From the NCBI RefSeq assembly GCF_002252635.1, contig NZ_NQKX01000001.1:62001-126000 (forward strand): 64,000 nucleotides of DNA, given 5' to 3'. The translations under genes and the position numbers were made by a program. This stretch comes from Synechococcus sp. MW101C3 (GTDB taxonomy: Bacteria > Cyanobacteriota > Cyanobacteriia > PCC-6307 > Cyanobiaceae). Each line of letters begins with the position of its first letter. Position 1 is the first letter of the stretch. Below are positions 43,650-53,080 of this stretch, piece after piece. The notes beneath the pieces are model-generated. The model ran no database searches. It saw nothing but the letters and a program-made list of their open reading frames with translations, and was not told the origin of the DNA.

Positions 43650-43668
43650 GGGGGCTGGGCGAACACAT

Positions 43669-43708
43669 GAAAAAGCGAGGCCTGGCACCTACGCGTGCTG
43701 GCCTCGCT
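43669..43708 (-). terminator. Rho-independent terminator hairpin
   Basis: AGCGAGGCC (43674-43682) pairs perfectly with GGCCTCGCT (43700-43708), continued by GGCAC/GTGCT after one bulged base and closed by a 6-base loop. Read on the minus strand, the stem is followed by a run of five T. It lies 245 bases beyond the sbtB stop and 20 bases before the next start codon, so it could end the sbtA-sbtB message or serve as an attenuator for the next operon. Confidence 0.75.
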
Positions 43709-43734
43709 GATGCAGCGAACCTGCCGGTGACGCA

Positions 43735-43908
43735 TCTCCCCAGAATTGAGTGAAACCAGGGATTCAGCAACCCTGGGGAGACATAGGAATCAGGGGGCAA
43801 GAACCCCCGTGAATCCCATGGGCGCTTGAGTGAGCAGGAATCCTGTGCCGAATCTGGAGGCTTGAAGGGCAAAGCCTCGCCGATCGCGCCGCTGAACTGG
43901 CACAGGAT
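43735..43908 (-). ncRNA. Candidate structured RNA element with exclusive stems
   Basis: Several strong inverted repeats lie here. A 10-base stem (43840-43849 with 43899-43908) encloses a 7-base hairpin (43857-43863 with 43872-43878). GGGGG/CCCCC (43793-43797, 43804-43808) makes a small hairpin. TCTCCCCAG (43735-43743) can pair with CTGGGGAGA (43773-43781), but the hairpin CCAGGG/CCCTGG (43756-43761, 43771-43776) uses part of the same arm, so the two are mutually exclusive. A terminator follows on the minus strand. This resembles an attenuator, riboswitch or small RNA; the identity is unknown. The open frame across it has no protein-like character. Confidence 0.45.
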
Positions 43909-43952
43909 GAACTGACACGGATTCCACGGCAGCCAGCCGCATCATTCCTGAA

Positions 43953-44267
43953 TCAGAACTTGTGATCGCGCAGGGCTTCCACCGGGTAGATGTAGGTGAT
44001 GATCGAGTAGTCCGCGTAATACTTTGCTGCGATGTCGCTTGTGATCTTGTCGGCCAGTTCGCGGGTGCCGGTGAGCACCTCGATTTTCACGTTGGAGAGG
44101 GTGTGCGACACGCTTGGCTCTCCCGTGGAGCGAACATTGCGGCTTCCTTCACCACCGGCTGCATTGACGGTATAACCGGTGGCGCCTGACGCCTTGATGA
44201 GCTTGGTGAGTTTCTTGGAGAGGACTTCCTCTGCAACGATCACCAGCTTCCAGACCTGTTGACTCAT
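43953..44267 (-). CDS. sbtB: PII-like carbon-signalling protein SbtB
   Basis: A 104-residue trimeric PII-like protein that senses adenine nucleotides (cAMP, AMP, ADP) and controls the bicarbonate transporter Sbt[21 protein letters not shown], the T-loop region [20 protein letters not shown] and [20 protein letters not shown] match. It ends [11 protein letters not shown], so the C-terminal CGPxGC redox loop found in Synechocystis SbtB is absent, as known for Cyanobium-type SbtB. It lies 52 bases after sbtA on the same strand. Confidence 0.96.
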   Translation of the reverse strand: MSQQVWKLVIVAEEVLSKKLTKLIKASGATGYTVNAAGGEGSRNVRSTGEPSVSHTLSNVKIEVLTGTRELADKITSDIAAKYYADYSIITYIYPVEALRDHKF

Positions 44268-44319
44268 GGGTATGACCTCAAAGAATAGTAGTGAGAAATT
44301 GGATCAATGGGTTGCGAAT

Positions 44320-45327
44320 TTACTTGCCGAGCAGCACCTCTGCAATCCCGATGAACAGAGGGATGCAGATGGCGATCGCCACTGGCGTGCCGATGGCTGT
44401 GGAAGCACCGATGTAGGCCGAGGGGTTTGCTGAAGGGATGCCGGCACGAAGGGTGGGTGGGCCCGAGATATCCGAGCTGGAGGCGGCGATCACCGCCAGC
44501 ACAACCGCACCACCGATGCTGAAGCCGGTGAACTTGTGGATGAGCAGACCGACGCCGAAGGCCAGGAAGCCATGCACGATGGGGGAAATGAAGGCGTAGA
44601 TGGCGAACCACTGGGCCACCTTGCGCAGCTCATTCATACGCTGAGCAGCTTCCATCCCCATGATGATCATCAGCACCGCCAGGAAGCCGCGGAACAGGGG
44701 GTCGAAGAAGCTCTCATAGACGGGCTCGGGCTTGGTGAGGATGCCGAGGGCCACGCCCAGAAGAAGAGATGTAACGGCAGAACTCTGGAGGCTGTCCTTG
44801 ATGATCGGCCAGACCTGCACTTTCTCGACGGTGTTGCCGGTCTTCTTGGAGAGGTAGACACTGGCCACCACGATGGCCGTCACCAGCGCCGGAATGTCCA
44901 TGAAGGGATACAGGGCCGCCGTCCAGGCCTCATAGGGGATCTTGGCGGAATCCAGCTGCGGCAGCACGGCCGCCAGCGTGGAGCCGCTCACCGCACCGAA
45001 CAGACCGCCGGTGGCCACGGCGTCAGGCACGCTGATGCCGGGCAGTTTCCCGAGGGTGTATCGAGCGATGAACACGATCACGATGCCTAGCCCCACGGCC
45101 GCGAGCGCCGGGAGAAAAATCTCCGTGGGGTTGGAGTTCCGAATGGCGATGCCGCCCGTCAGGCCGATCTTCATCAGCAGGAAGAAGCTGATGAACTTGT
45201 AGATCGAATCCGGAATGGCCAGCTGGCTGCCAAGTGCGGCAACGATGATCCCGCCGATCAGGAATCCGAGGGTCGGGGACTGAACCTGCTCCAGGAAGAG
45301 CGGAATGAAGTCAGAGAGGAATGTCAC
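44320..45327 (-). CDS. sbtA: Sodium-dependent bicarbonate transporter SbtA
   Basis: A 335-residue membrane transporter for high-affinity HCO3- uptake driven by Na+, part of the CO2-concentrating mechanism. It has about ten hydrophobic helices in two inverted halves. Family motifs include TLGFLIGGIIVAALGSQLAI, LTGGIAIRNSN, FGAVSGSTLAAVLPQLD, and in the second half AVIAASSSDISGPPTLRAG with PSAYIGASTAIGTPVAIAI. The start is GTG 45327. Expression is normally induced by low CO2; a TACAGT -10-like box preceded by TGC lies at 45366-45371 on the minus strand. Confidence 0.97.
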   Translation of the reverse strand: MTFLSDFIPLFLEQVQSPTLGFLIGGIIVAALGSQLAIPDSIYKFISFFLLMKIGLTGGIAIRNSNPTEIFLPALAAVGLGIVIVFIARYTLGKLPGISVPDAVATGGLFGAVSGSTLAAVLPQLDSAKIPYEAWTAALYPFMDIPALVTAIVVASVYLSKKTGNTVEKVQVWPIIKDSLQSSAVTSLLLGVALGILTKPEPVYESFFDPLFRGFLAVLMIIMGMEAAQRMNELRKVAQWFAIYAFISPIVHGFLAFGVGLLIHKFTGFSIGGAVVLAVIAASSSDISGPPTLRAGIPSANPSAYIGASTAIGTPVAIAICIPLFIGIAEVLLGK

Positions 45328-46243
45328 GTGGCGCTTTTCGTGATCTCAGAGAATTTGTCCGGCGGACTGTAGCAATTGGCACAGGGGATTGGGTCTTTGC
45401 CGAAAACCACGGTAATCACTGGGTTCTTGGCCCTCTGCCGCCATCTGATGGCCGGGTGGCTTGGCCCATTCGAGCCTGGGTTCTTGATGGCCTGGACGCC
45501 TGCTTGGCTTGATGGCCTGAGCAGCTTGCCCGTGGTGGGGATCGCGCCCGATTCCTGAAAGCGGGGCGGGGAAAGTCCGCGACCGACGAAGGAGATTCTG
45601 CGAGAGGAAGAAATGCATCATCCCGCTGCATTTCTTGGCCAGAGCTCTTCTGAGCCGGCGAGGTTCTCAGGCTTGCAAGGGGCTCGGGCGCTGAGGATTT
45701 GAGTCGTTGCGCTTTCTGGGCTCTTCCTTGATGGATGCTGCAGAGTCAGTGCGCAGGCTGAGCAATCGTTGGCACTGATCAGCTTTTGCTGCTGACACTC
45801 GGCCCTGCCTATGGCCTGCTTATGTCGCTGCTCGGGAGATGTCGCTATGCCGCTGAGCTGAAGGCGCCTCCGCCGGAAGATGCCTGGGATGCTGCGCTCC
45901 CGGCAGAGCCCACTGCGCCCCCAGAGCCTGAGCCCCCGTACAACCTCCCAGCCTCAATCCCCAATCCCCAATACCGAAACCCGTATACCGGAGTCGCAAG
46001 TCCTGAGTCCTGAGCCCGCGCCATTGCCGGCACCATCACCCGCCTTAACCTCCACCAGCTGATGAGCAAGTCAGTGGCCGCTTTCCTCGATCTTGAGCGG
46101 CCCTGGTTGTCGGTGCGGCTGGTGGCCTGGCTGATCCTCGCCAGCGGCGAGCTGCCGCGGGAGTCGGCGCTGAGCGTGCGGGCGTTCGCCCTGCCGGTGC
46201 GGGAGGGGGAGATTCCTCACGGCCCCGTCAGTGCGATGAAACC
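45328..46243. other. Long gap between sbtA and hypA, no gene recognised
   Basis: The 916-base stretch holds the sbtA promoter at its left end and no convincing gene. A plus-strand frame from ATG 46062 has a 55-residue start (MSKSVAAFLDLERPWLSVRL onward) that looks faintly protein-like but then runs into the antisense of hypA; it may be a gene remnant. Another frame near 45786-46013 is Pro/Glu-rich with short direct repeats (AATCCCC, CCTGAGT) and seems non-coding. The gap separates the hox-hypA operon from sbtAB. Confidence 0.5.
45609..45635. repeat. Perfect 9-base inverted repeat
   Basis: AGAAATGCA (45609-45617) and TGCATTTCT (45627-45635) flank a 9-base spacer. There is no T run on either side, so it is more like an operator or processed hairpin than a terminator. 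It lies about 280 bases upstream of sbtA. Confidence 0.5.
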
Positions 46244-46486
46244 TCACGACACGTCCAGTCCGATCAGCTCCAGCTCCCGGCCTGCGGACAGCTCCAGCTC
46301 CAGGCTGGCCCCCTCAGCGATACCACCGGCCATCACCACCTCAAAGGCGAAACGCAGCGCGTCGGGATCCACCCCGGCCCGTTGCCCCACCCGCAGGCGC
46401 AGCCCATGAATCCGCGCGGCCCCTTCAGCCGCGGCGGCCGCCAGGGCGATCCGGTGCACCTCCTCCATCAGCGCCAGTTCATGCAT
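46244..46486 (-). CDS. hypA: HypA lacking its zinc-ribbon domain
   Basis: An 80-residue HypA-like nickel chaperone. The N-terminal nickel site is intact ([10 protein letters not shown], with His2 and Glu3), as are LRLRVGQRAGVDPDALRFAF and AGGIAEGASLELEL. Normal HypA is about 113 residues and then carries a zinc domain with two CxxC pairs; here the sequence jumps directly to the usual C-terminal end SAGRELELIGLDVS, with no cysteine in the whole protein. The gap is in frame. It overlaps the hoxW 3' end by 8 bases and ends the hox operon. Function without the zinc domain, which normally contacts HypB or senses conditions, is doubtful or altered. Confidence 0.85.
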   Translation of the reverse strand: MHELALMEEVHRIALAAAAAEGAARIHGLRLRVGQRAGVDPDALRFAFEVVMAGGIAEGASLELELSAGRELELIGLDVS

Positions 46487-46970
46487 CGCCGCACCAGCGC
46501 CGCACCGCCGCCAGGGCCTCGGGCAGCAGGGCGGCGGTGGCCTGCGTGAGGTGGCTGCCCAGCCCGCAGCGGTGCGCGCGCACCAGCAGTTGCCAGGCCG
46601 GGGGGGTGCGGCCATAGAGCTGGCCGGCCAGCTGCAGCAGCGCGCCGGGGCTGGCGTGATGACTGAAGGGCGGGCCCCCGGCCGCCGTTGCTGCGGCATC
46701 AGCCGCCAAGCGCTCCAGCTGCCAGCCCGGCGGCGGACAGGCCGGCGCCAGAGCGGCATCCACGAACAGCACCCGGCGGGCCTCGGCCAGCAGCAGTGCC
46801 AGCTCCGGCGTGAGCTGCCGGGTGGCCAGCACGGTGAGCTGCCGCTGGTGCCAGCCCTGCACCGCAGCGGCGATGGCCAGGCCCACGCCGTCGTCCTGCC
46901 GCAGATCATTGCCCCAGCCGATCAGCAGATCGCGCCGCTGTGGTGCCGGCCCGCCCGGGGCGGCGATCAC
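46479..46970 (-). CDS. hoxW: Hydrogenase maturation protease HoxW
   Basis: A 163-residue endopeptidase of the HycI/HoxW family that removes the C-terminal tail of HoxH after nickel insertion. The key motif is [18 protein letters not shown] with the metal-binding acidic residues, followed by [18 protein letters not shown] and VLFVDAAL, and [17 protein letters not shown] with the second-site His. GTG 46970 is chosen because it overlaps the hoxH stop by 4 bases; GTG 46979 is an alternative. Confidence 0.93.
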   Translation of the reverse strand: MIAAPGGPAPQRRDLLIGWGNDLRQDDGVGLAIAAAVQGWHQRQLTVLATRQLTPELALLLAEARRVLFVDAALAPACPPPGWQLERLAADAAATAAGGPPFSHHASPGALLQLAGQLYGRTPPAWQLLVRAHRCGLGSHLTQATAALLPEALAAVRRWCGDA

Positions 46971-48481
46971 GACCGCCACCGCTCCCGCAGCAGTTCCCCG
47001 CCGGGGCCGAGCAGTTGCACGTGCAGCGGCATTTCGCCGGCGGCATGGGTGGAGCACGACAGGCAGGGATCGAAGCAGCGGATGCCCGCCTCCACCCGGT
47101 TGAGCAGGGCCTCGGCGATCTCCGGCAGGGCGGTTTCAGCCCCGCCTTCCGCACCGGCGCTGGGGCCTGCCTGGATGTGGTGGCGCGCGATCTGGGTGAT
47201 CGTGCGGTTCATCGCCCGGTTGTTCTGCCCGGTGGCGATGACCAGGTTCACCGCCTCGATCAGCCCGTCGCCATCCACCCGGTAGTGGTGGAACAACGTG
47301 CCGCGCGGCGCCTCGCTCACCCCCACCGCCTCGAAGGCGTTGAGGTGGGCGCGAGCGCGCACATGGGAGTCGCCGAGGGCCGGATCATCGAGCAGGGCTT
47401 CGATCGCCTCCAGCGCCGCGAGGATCTCGATGAGCCGGGCCAGGTGGTAATGGAAGGAGCTGGTCACCACCCGCCCGCCGCGCTGGCGCAGCTCCAGCAG
47501 TTCGCTGTCGGCGCCGGTGGTGCCGATGTGATCGCACACGTTCAGCCGCGCCAGCGGCCCCACCCGGTAGCTGCCCGCTTCCGGCCCCAGCGGCTTGTAG
47601 TAGGGGAATTTCAGGTAGGTCCACGGTTCCACCGCCTCGGCCAGCAACGCGTCGAACGGCCCGGCACCCAGGCCATCGGCCGGCAGATCACCGCCCAGCG
47701 GCGTGCCGTCGCCATCGATCAGGCGCAGGCGGCCGCCGTAGTGCTCCCACGCGCCGCCTTCCCCCACCAACGCCATAAAAAGAGAAGGAAAGTCCCCGAA
47801 CACAGCGGCCTCCGCCGCCAGCGGCCCATCCAGCAGGTGTTTGAACAGCGCCAGGGCCGCGCGGGTGGTGGCGAAAGCCTCAGGCAGCCCCGCACGGATC
47901 GCGTCGCGGTCGGCGGCGGCGAGGGGGGTGCGCACCCCACCGGCCACCGCCCAGGCCGGATGGATCTTCCGCCCGCCCAGCCGTTCGATCACCGTCTGGC
48001 CAAACTGACGCAGCCGGATGCCGCCGCGGGCCAGCTCAGGATCGGCGGCGATCAGGCCGAACACGTTGCGCCGCGCCGGATCGCAGTCCCAGCCGAGCAG
48101 GAAATCCGGGCTGCTCAGGTGAAAGAACGACAGCGCATGCGACTGGATGATCTGGGCCAGGTTCATCAAGCGCCGCAACCGCTCGGCCGCCGGCGGGATC
48201 GTCACCGCCAGCAGCTGGTCGCCCGCCTTTGCGGAGGCCAGCAGGTGGCTCACCGGACAGATGCCGCAGATCCGCGCCGTGAGCGCCGGCATCTCCGTGA
48301 ACGGCCGCCCGGCGCAGAAGGCCTCGAAGCCGCGGAATTCGGTCACATGGAAGCGGGCGGCCGCCACGCTGCCGCTGGCATCGAGGTGGATCGTGATCTT
48401 GGCGTGGCCTTCGATGCGGGTGACCGGATCGATCAGGATCGTGCGTGGTGTCCCGGCCGGTGGGGTGGGGCTCTGGTCCAT
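46967..48481 (-). CDS. hoxH: Bidirectional NiFe hydrogenase large subunit HoxH
   Basis: A 504-residue catalytic subunit of the NAD(P)-linked bidirectional hydrogenase. The nickel ligands are in [11 protein letters not shown] (Cys72, Cys75) and [10 protein letters not shown] (Cys473, Cys476); the protease should cut after His479 and release 25 residues. [18 protein letters not shown] and [19 protein letters not shown] also fit. Unlike the uptake type, this is the Hox form, as its partners show. It lies 3 bases after hoxY. Confidence 0.98.
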   Translation of the reverse strand: MDQSPTPPAGTPRTILIDPVTRIEGHAKITIHLDASGSVAAARFHVTEFRGFEAFCAGRPFTEMPALTARICGICPVSHLLASAKAGDQLLAVTIPPAAERLRRLMNLAQIIQSHALSFFHLSSPDFLLGWDCDPARRNVFGLIAADPELARGGIRLRQFGQTVIERLGGRKIHPAWAVAGGVRTPLAAADRDAIRAGLPEAFATTRAALALFKHLLDGPLAAEAAVFGDFPSLFMALVGEGGAWEHYGGRLRLIDGDGTPLGGDLPADGLGAGPFDALLAEAVEPWTYLKFPYYKPLGPEAGSYRVGPLARLNVCDHIGTTGADSELLELRQRGGRVVTSSFHYHLARLIEILAALEAIEALLDDPALGDSHVRARAHLNAFEAVGVSEAPRGTLFHHYRVDGDGLIEAVNLVIATGQNNRAMNRTITQIARHHIQAGPSAGAEGGAETALPEIAEALLNRVEAGIRCFDPCLSCSTHAAGEMPLHVQLLGPGGELLRERWRS

Positions 48482-48484
48482 GGG

Positions 48485-49030
48485 TCAGCCGAAGCGGATC
48501 AGCTCCGCCCCCTCCATCACTGGCGTCTCGCCCCGCAGCAGCGCCTCCAGCACGGCGCGGATGCGCGCGGCTGGTGGCGGGCAGCCGGGCAGATACACGT
48601 CCACCGGCACCACCGCCTGCACCGGCAGCACCTGCTCCAGCAGCTCCGGCACGATCCCGGGTGCCTGCGGCAGGCAGCCGCTGCTGTCTGACAGCTGCAG
48701 ATAGGCCCGCTCCAGCACGGTGTCAGCGCCGGGATGGGAATTGCGCAGGCCGGGCACGTTGCTGGTGATGGCGCAGTCGCCGAACGCCACCAGCACGCGC
48801 GTGTGCTGCCGCACCTGCCGGATCAGCGCCAGGTTGTCGCTGGTGCCCACACCCCCCTCCACCAGGGCCACATCCACGTGCTCCGGGTAGGTCTTCACGT
48901 CGGAGGCGATCGGTGAGAACACCACCTCCACCAGCGCGGCCAGCTCGATCAGCCATTCGTCCAGATCGAGAAACGACATGTGGCAGCCCGAGCAGCCCGT
49001 CAACCACACGGTGGCGAGACGCAGTTTCAT
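48485..49030 (-). CDS. hoxY: Hydrogenase small subunit HoxY
   Basis: A 181-residue iron-sulfur subunit that passes electrons between HoxH and the diaphorase. [17 protein letters not shown] gives the first cluster ligands; [35 protein letters not shown] and [15 protein letters not shown] contribute the rest of the proximal [4Fe-4S] site. ATG 49030 overlaps hoxU by 4 bases. Confidence 0.97.
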   Translation of the reverse strand: MKLRLATVWLTGCSGCHMSFLDLDEWLIELAALVEVVFSPIASDVKTYPEHVDVALVEGGVGTSDNLALIRQVRQHTRVLVAFGDCAITSNVPGLRNSHPGADTVLERAYLQLSDSSGCLPQAPGIVPELLEQVLPVQAVVPVDVYLPGCPPPAARIRAVLEALLRGETPVMEGAELIRFG

Positions 49031-49736
49031 GGCGCCGTCCCCGCACGATGGGCCCGCAGGATCACGGCCAGCCGCCAGGCCTCCTCGTGTTTCTCCTCGG
49101 CGCCGTCGCCCTTGTGGAACAGGGCGCCGGTGGGGCAGGCCATCACGCATTTGCCGCAGTCGGTGCAGGCGTCCACCGCGCCCCAGGGCTGATTCAGCCC
49201 GGCGACGATCCGGCAGTGCTCACCCCGCCAGCCCACGTCCCACACATGGGCCCCCTCCACCTCATCGCACACACGCACGCAGCGGGTGCAGAGGATGCAG
49301 CGGTTGTGGTCGAGCCCGAAGCGGTGGTGGGAGAGGTCCACCGAGCGCTGGGGGTGGCGGTAGGGCAGACGCGTGTGGTCCATGCCCACCGCCACGGCCA
49401 GGTCCTGCAGTTCGCAGTGGCCGTTGGCCACGCACACGGCACACACGTGGTTGCCCTCGGTGAACAGCAGCTCGATCAAGGTGCGCCGGTGATCGCGCAG
49501 GCGTGGCGTGGCGCTGTGCACCACCTGCCCTTCCGCCACGGCGGTGACGCAGGCGGGCTGCAGCCTGTCGCTGCCGGCGATCTCCACCAGGCAGAGGCGG
49601 CAGGCCGCCACCGGGCTCAGGCCCTCCAGGTGGCAGAGGGTGGGGATGGTGATCCCCGCCTGCTGCGCCGCCTGCAGCACGGTGGTGCCGGCGGCGGCGG
49701 CCACCGCCTGGCCGTCGATCGTGAGCGTGCAGACGC

Positions 49737-49740
<4 letters not shown>
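49027..49740 (-). CDS. hoxU: Hydrogenase diaphorase subunit HoxU
   Basis: A 237-residue iron-sulfur protein related to the N-terminal part of NuoG. The [2Fe-2S] part has IPTLCHLEGLSPVAACRLC, a His/Cys cluster region follows (HHRF, CAVCVANGHCELQDLA), and two [4Fe-4S] sets are CILCTRCVRVCDEVEG and CTDCGKCVMACPTGAL. It wires the flavin subunit HoxF to HoxY. It overlaps hoxF and hoxY by 4 bases each. Confidence 0.97.
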
Positions 49741-51382
<1,642 letters not shown>

Positions 51383-51386
<4 letters not shown>

Positions 51387-51907
51387 GGCGTCAGCGCTTG
51401 CAGGGCCGTTAGGGCGCGGGCCGGGCTCTGGTGCGGCAACGCCACGCCATCGATCACCAGCACCGGCGCGGCGCCGCAGGTGCCCAGGCAGCGCACGCCC
51501 TCCAGGCTCACCAGCCCGTCGCCGCTGCGTCCACCGAGGCGGAGCCGCAGGGCGCCCTCCAAGGCCGCCACCAGCTCAGACGCGCCATTCACTTCACAGG
51601 CCGTACCGGTGCACACCACGCAGCTGTGACGCGCCGGGGGCTGGAAGCGGAACAGGTGGTAGAAGCTTGCGGTGCCGAACACCTGGCTGTCCGGCAACGC
51701 CAGGCTGCGGGCCACATGGCGCAGCAGCGGCTCGCTGAGGTGGCCGTAGATCTCCTGCGCCCAGTTCAGCACCTCGATCAGGCCACCGGCGCTGTGGTGA
51801 TGGCGACGCAGCAGCGGCTCCAGCGCGGCGAACGGCTGCGGGGGCTGGTCGACTTGCCCTGAACCGGGTTCGAGCCGGTTGCCCTCAGGCCCGGGTGCTG
51901 GGCTCAT
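51383..51907 (-). CDS. hoxE: Hydrogenase diaphorase subunit HoxE
   Basis: A 174-residue NuoE-like protein with a [2Fe-2S] cluster. The helical start (FAALEPLLRRHHHSAGGLIE) leads to EPLLRHVARSLALPDSQVFG and the ligands CVVCTGTACEVNGASELV and VRCLGTCGAAPVLVIDG. It is the first gene of the hox operon. Its promoter should lie between 51908 and 52010; I cannot fix the boxes. Confidence 0.97.
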
Positions 51908-52031
51908 GGGACCACCGCTCCGCCGGCTTCAACGTAGGCAGCCCCGGCCCGGTGGCCCACGGCTGGGGGATTTCTTCGCGAACAGCGCGCAAGGGCGCCC
52001 ACTAGCTTGAAGCCAGCGCTCACCTTTCCTT

Positions 52032-52907
52032 CTGAACTCCGGCCTGCACCGTTCCCTGTACCTGCTGGGACCGATCTTCATTGTTTCCTTTCACATCGGT
52101 TGCCTGCTGCTGCTGGTCACGGGCCTGAGCCTCGGAGCCCTGCTCTGGGCGGTGGGGCTGTATCTGGTGCGCATGCTGGCGATCACGTCGGTGTATCACC
52201 GCCTGCTGGTGCACCGCAGCTACCGCGCCCCGCGTGCCGTGCTCTGGATCGGCTGCGCTGTGGCGGCTTCTGCCGGCCAGATGGGCCCGAGCTGGTGGAA
52301 GGCCCACCACCTGCAGCATCACAGCCACGTGGACACCGCCGCCGACCCCCACACCCCGCTGATGCCGCTGCAGGGCTGGCGGGGGCTGTGGAACTCCCAG
52401 GCCGGCTGGTTGCTGCGCTCGAGCTTCTTCCCCGATGAGCTGCCGGCGGACGTGGAAGCGGATCCGGTGCTGCGCGGCCTCGATCGGCTCCATTTCCTGC
52501 CCCTGCTGGCCCTGGCCGGGCTGTCGTATCTGGTGGGCGGCTGGATGTATCTGGGCGCCTTCTTCCTCAGCACCATCGTGCTGTTCCACGGCGTGGCCAC
52601 GGTGAACTCGGTGGCGCATGTGTGGGGCGATCAGCCCTTCCGCACCGACGACCACAGCCGCAACAACGCCCTGGTGGCACTGATCACGCTCGGTGAGGGC
52701 TGGCACAACCTGCACCACGCCTTCCCCTTCGCGGTGCGTCAGGGCTACACCGTGCGCGACGGCCAGCTGCAGCTGCGGCCCGACCCCACCTTCCGCTTCA
52801 TCCGGCTGCTGCAACGCTTCGGCCTCGCCGACCAGCTGCGCCAGCCTTCCGACGACACCCTGCTGCAGCGCGCCCGCGGCGGCGCTCCGCTGGCCGTTGC
52901 GACTTAA
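52032..52907 (+). CDS. Acyl-lipid/acyl-CoA fatty acid desaturase, start unclear
   Basis: A protein of about 291 residues from CTG 52032. It is a membrane desaturase of the delta-9 type with three histidine boxes: HRLLVHRSY, HHLQHHSHVD and EGWHNLHHAFP, and four hydrophobic segments. The frame is open from 52011 and the first membrane helix (GPIFIVSFHIGCLLLLVTG) precedes the first standard start, GTG 52152, so that codon would cut a needed part. A TTG at 52007 in another frame would give a natural start (MKPALTF) if one C near 52028 were absent. I infer a small sequence error or a non-standard start. Confidence 0.82.
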   Translation: MNSGLHRSLYLLGPIFIVSFHIGCLLLLVTGLSLGALLWAVGLYLVRMLAITSVYHRLLVHRSYRAPRAVLWIGCAVAASAGQMGPSWWKAHHLQHHSHVDTAADPHTPLMPLQGWRGLWNSQAGWLLRSSFFPDELPADVEADPVLRGLDRLHFLPLLALAGLSYLVGGWMYLGAFFLSTIVLFHGVATVNSVAHVWGDQPFRTDDHSRNNALVALITLGEGWHNLHHAFPFAVRQGYTVRDGQLQLRPDPTFRFIRLLQRFGLADQLRQPSDDTLLQRARGGAPLAVAT

Positions 52908-52966
52908 GCGCGACACACTGCTCGCCGTTGCCCCCTGAGCTCAGGAGTCGGCGAACGGCGGACAAA

Positions 52967-53040
52967 CGGGCCGTGCTGGATTCGAACCAGCGACCGTGCG
53001 ATTAGAAGTCGCATGCTCTATCCAACTGAGCTAACGGCCC
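52967..53040 (-). tRNA. trnR-UCU: tRNA-Arg (anticodon UCU)
   Basis: A 74-base cloverleaf on the minus strand. Acceptor GGGCCGT pairs with ACGGCCC, the D arm is AGCTCAGTTGGATAGAGC, the anticodon loop CTTCTAA holds TCT, and the T arm is CTGGTTCGAATCCAG. The discriminator is G, normal for Arg. No CCA is encoded. Confidence 0.97.
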
Positions 53041-53080
53041 ACCGGCACAGCCTAAGGTGGTCTGCTGTGAAACCTTCCCA

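Noticed and set aside
43531-43872. A 113-codon minus-strand frame across the structured region
   Set aside because: Its codons coincide with strong inverted repeats and the terminator, it lacks a ribosome site and protein pattern, and it overlaps the next gene in another frame.
45786-46013. A 75-codon Pro/Glu-rich plus-strand frame
   Set aside because: Composition comes from short direct repeats; no start context and no conserved pattern.
46062-46409. A 115-codon plus-strand frame beginning MSKSVAAFLD
   Set aside because: Only the first 55 residues look protein-like; the rest is hypA antisense. It may be a gene remnant but cannot be supported as a gene.
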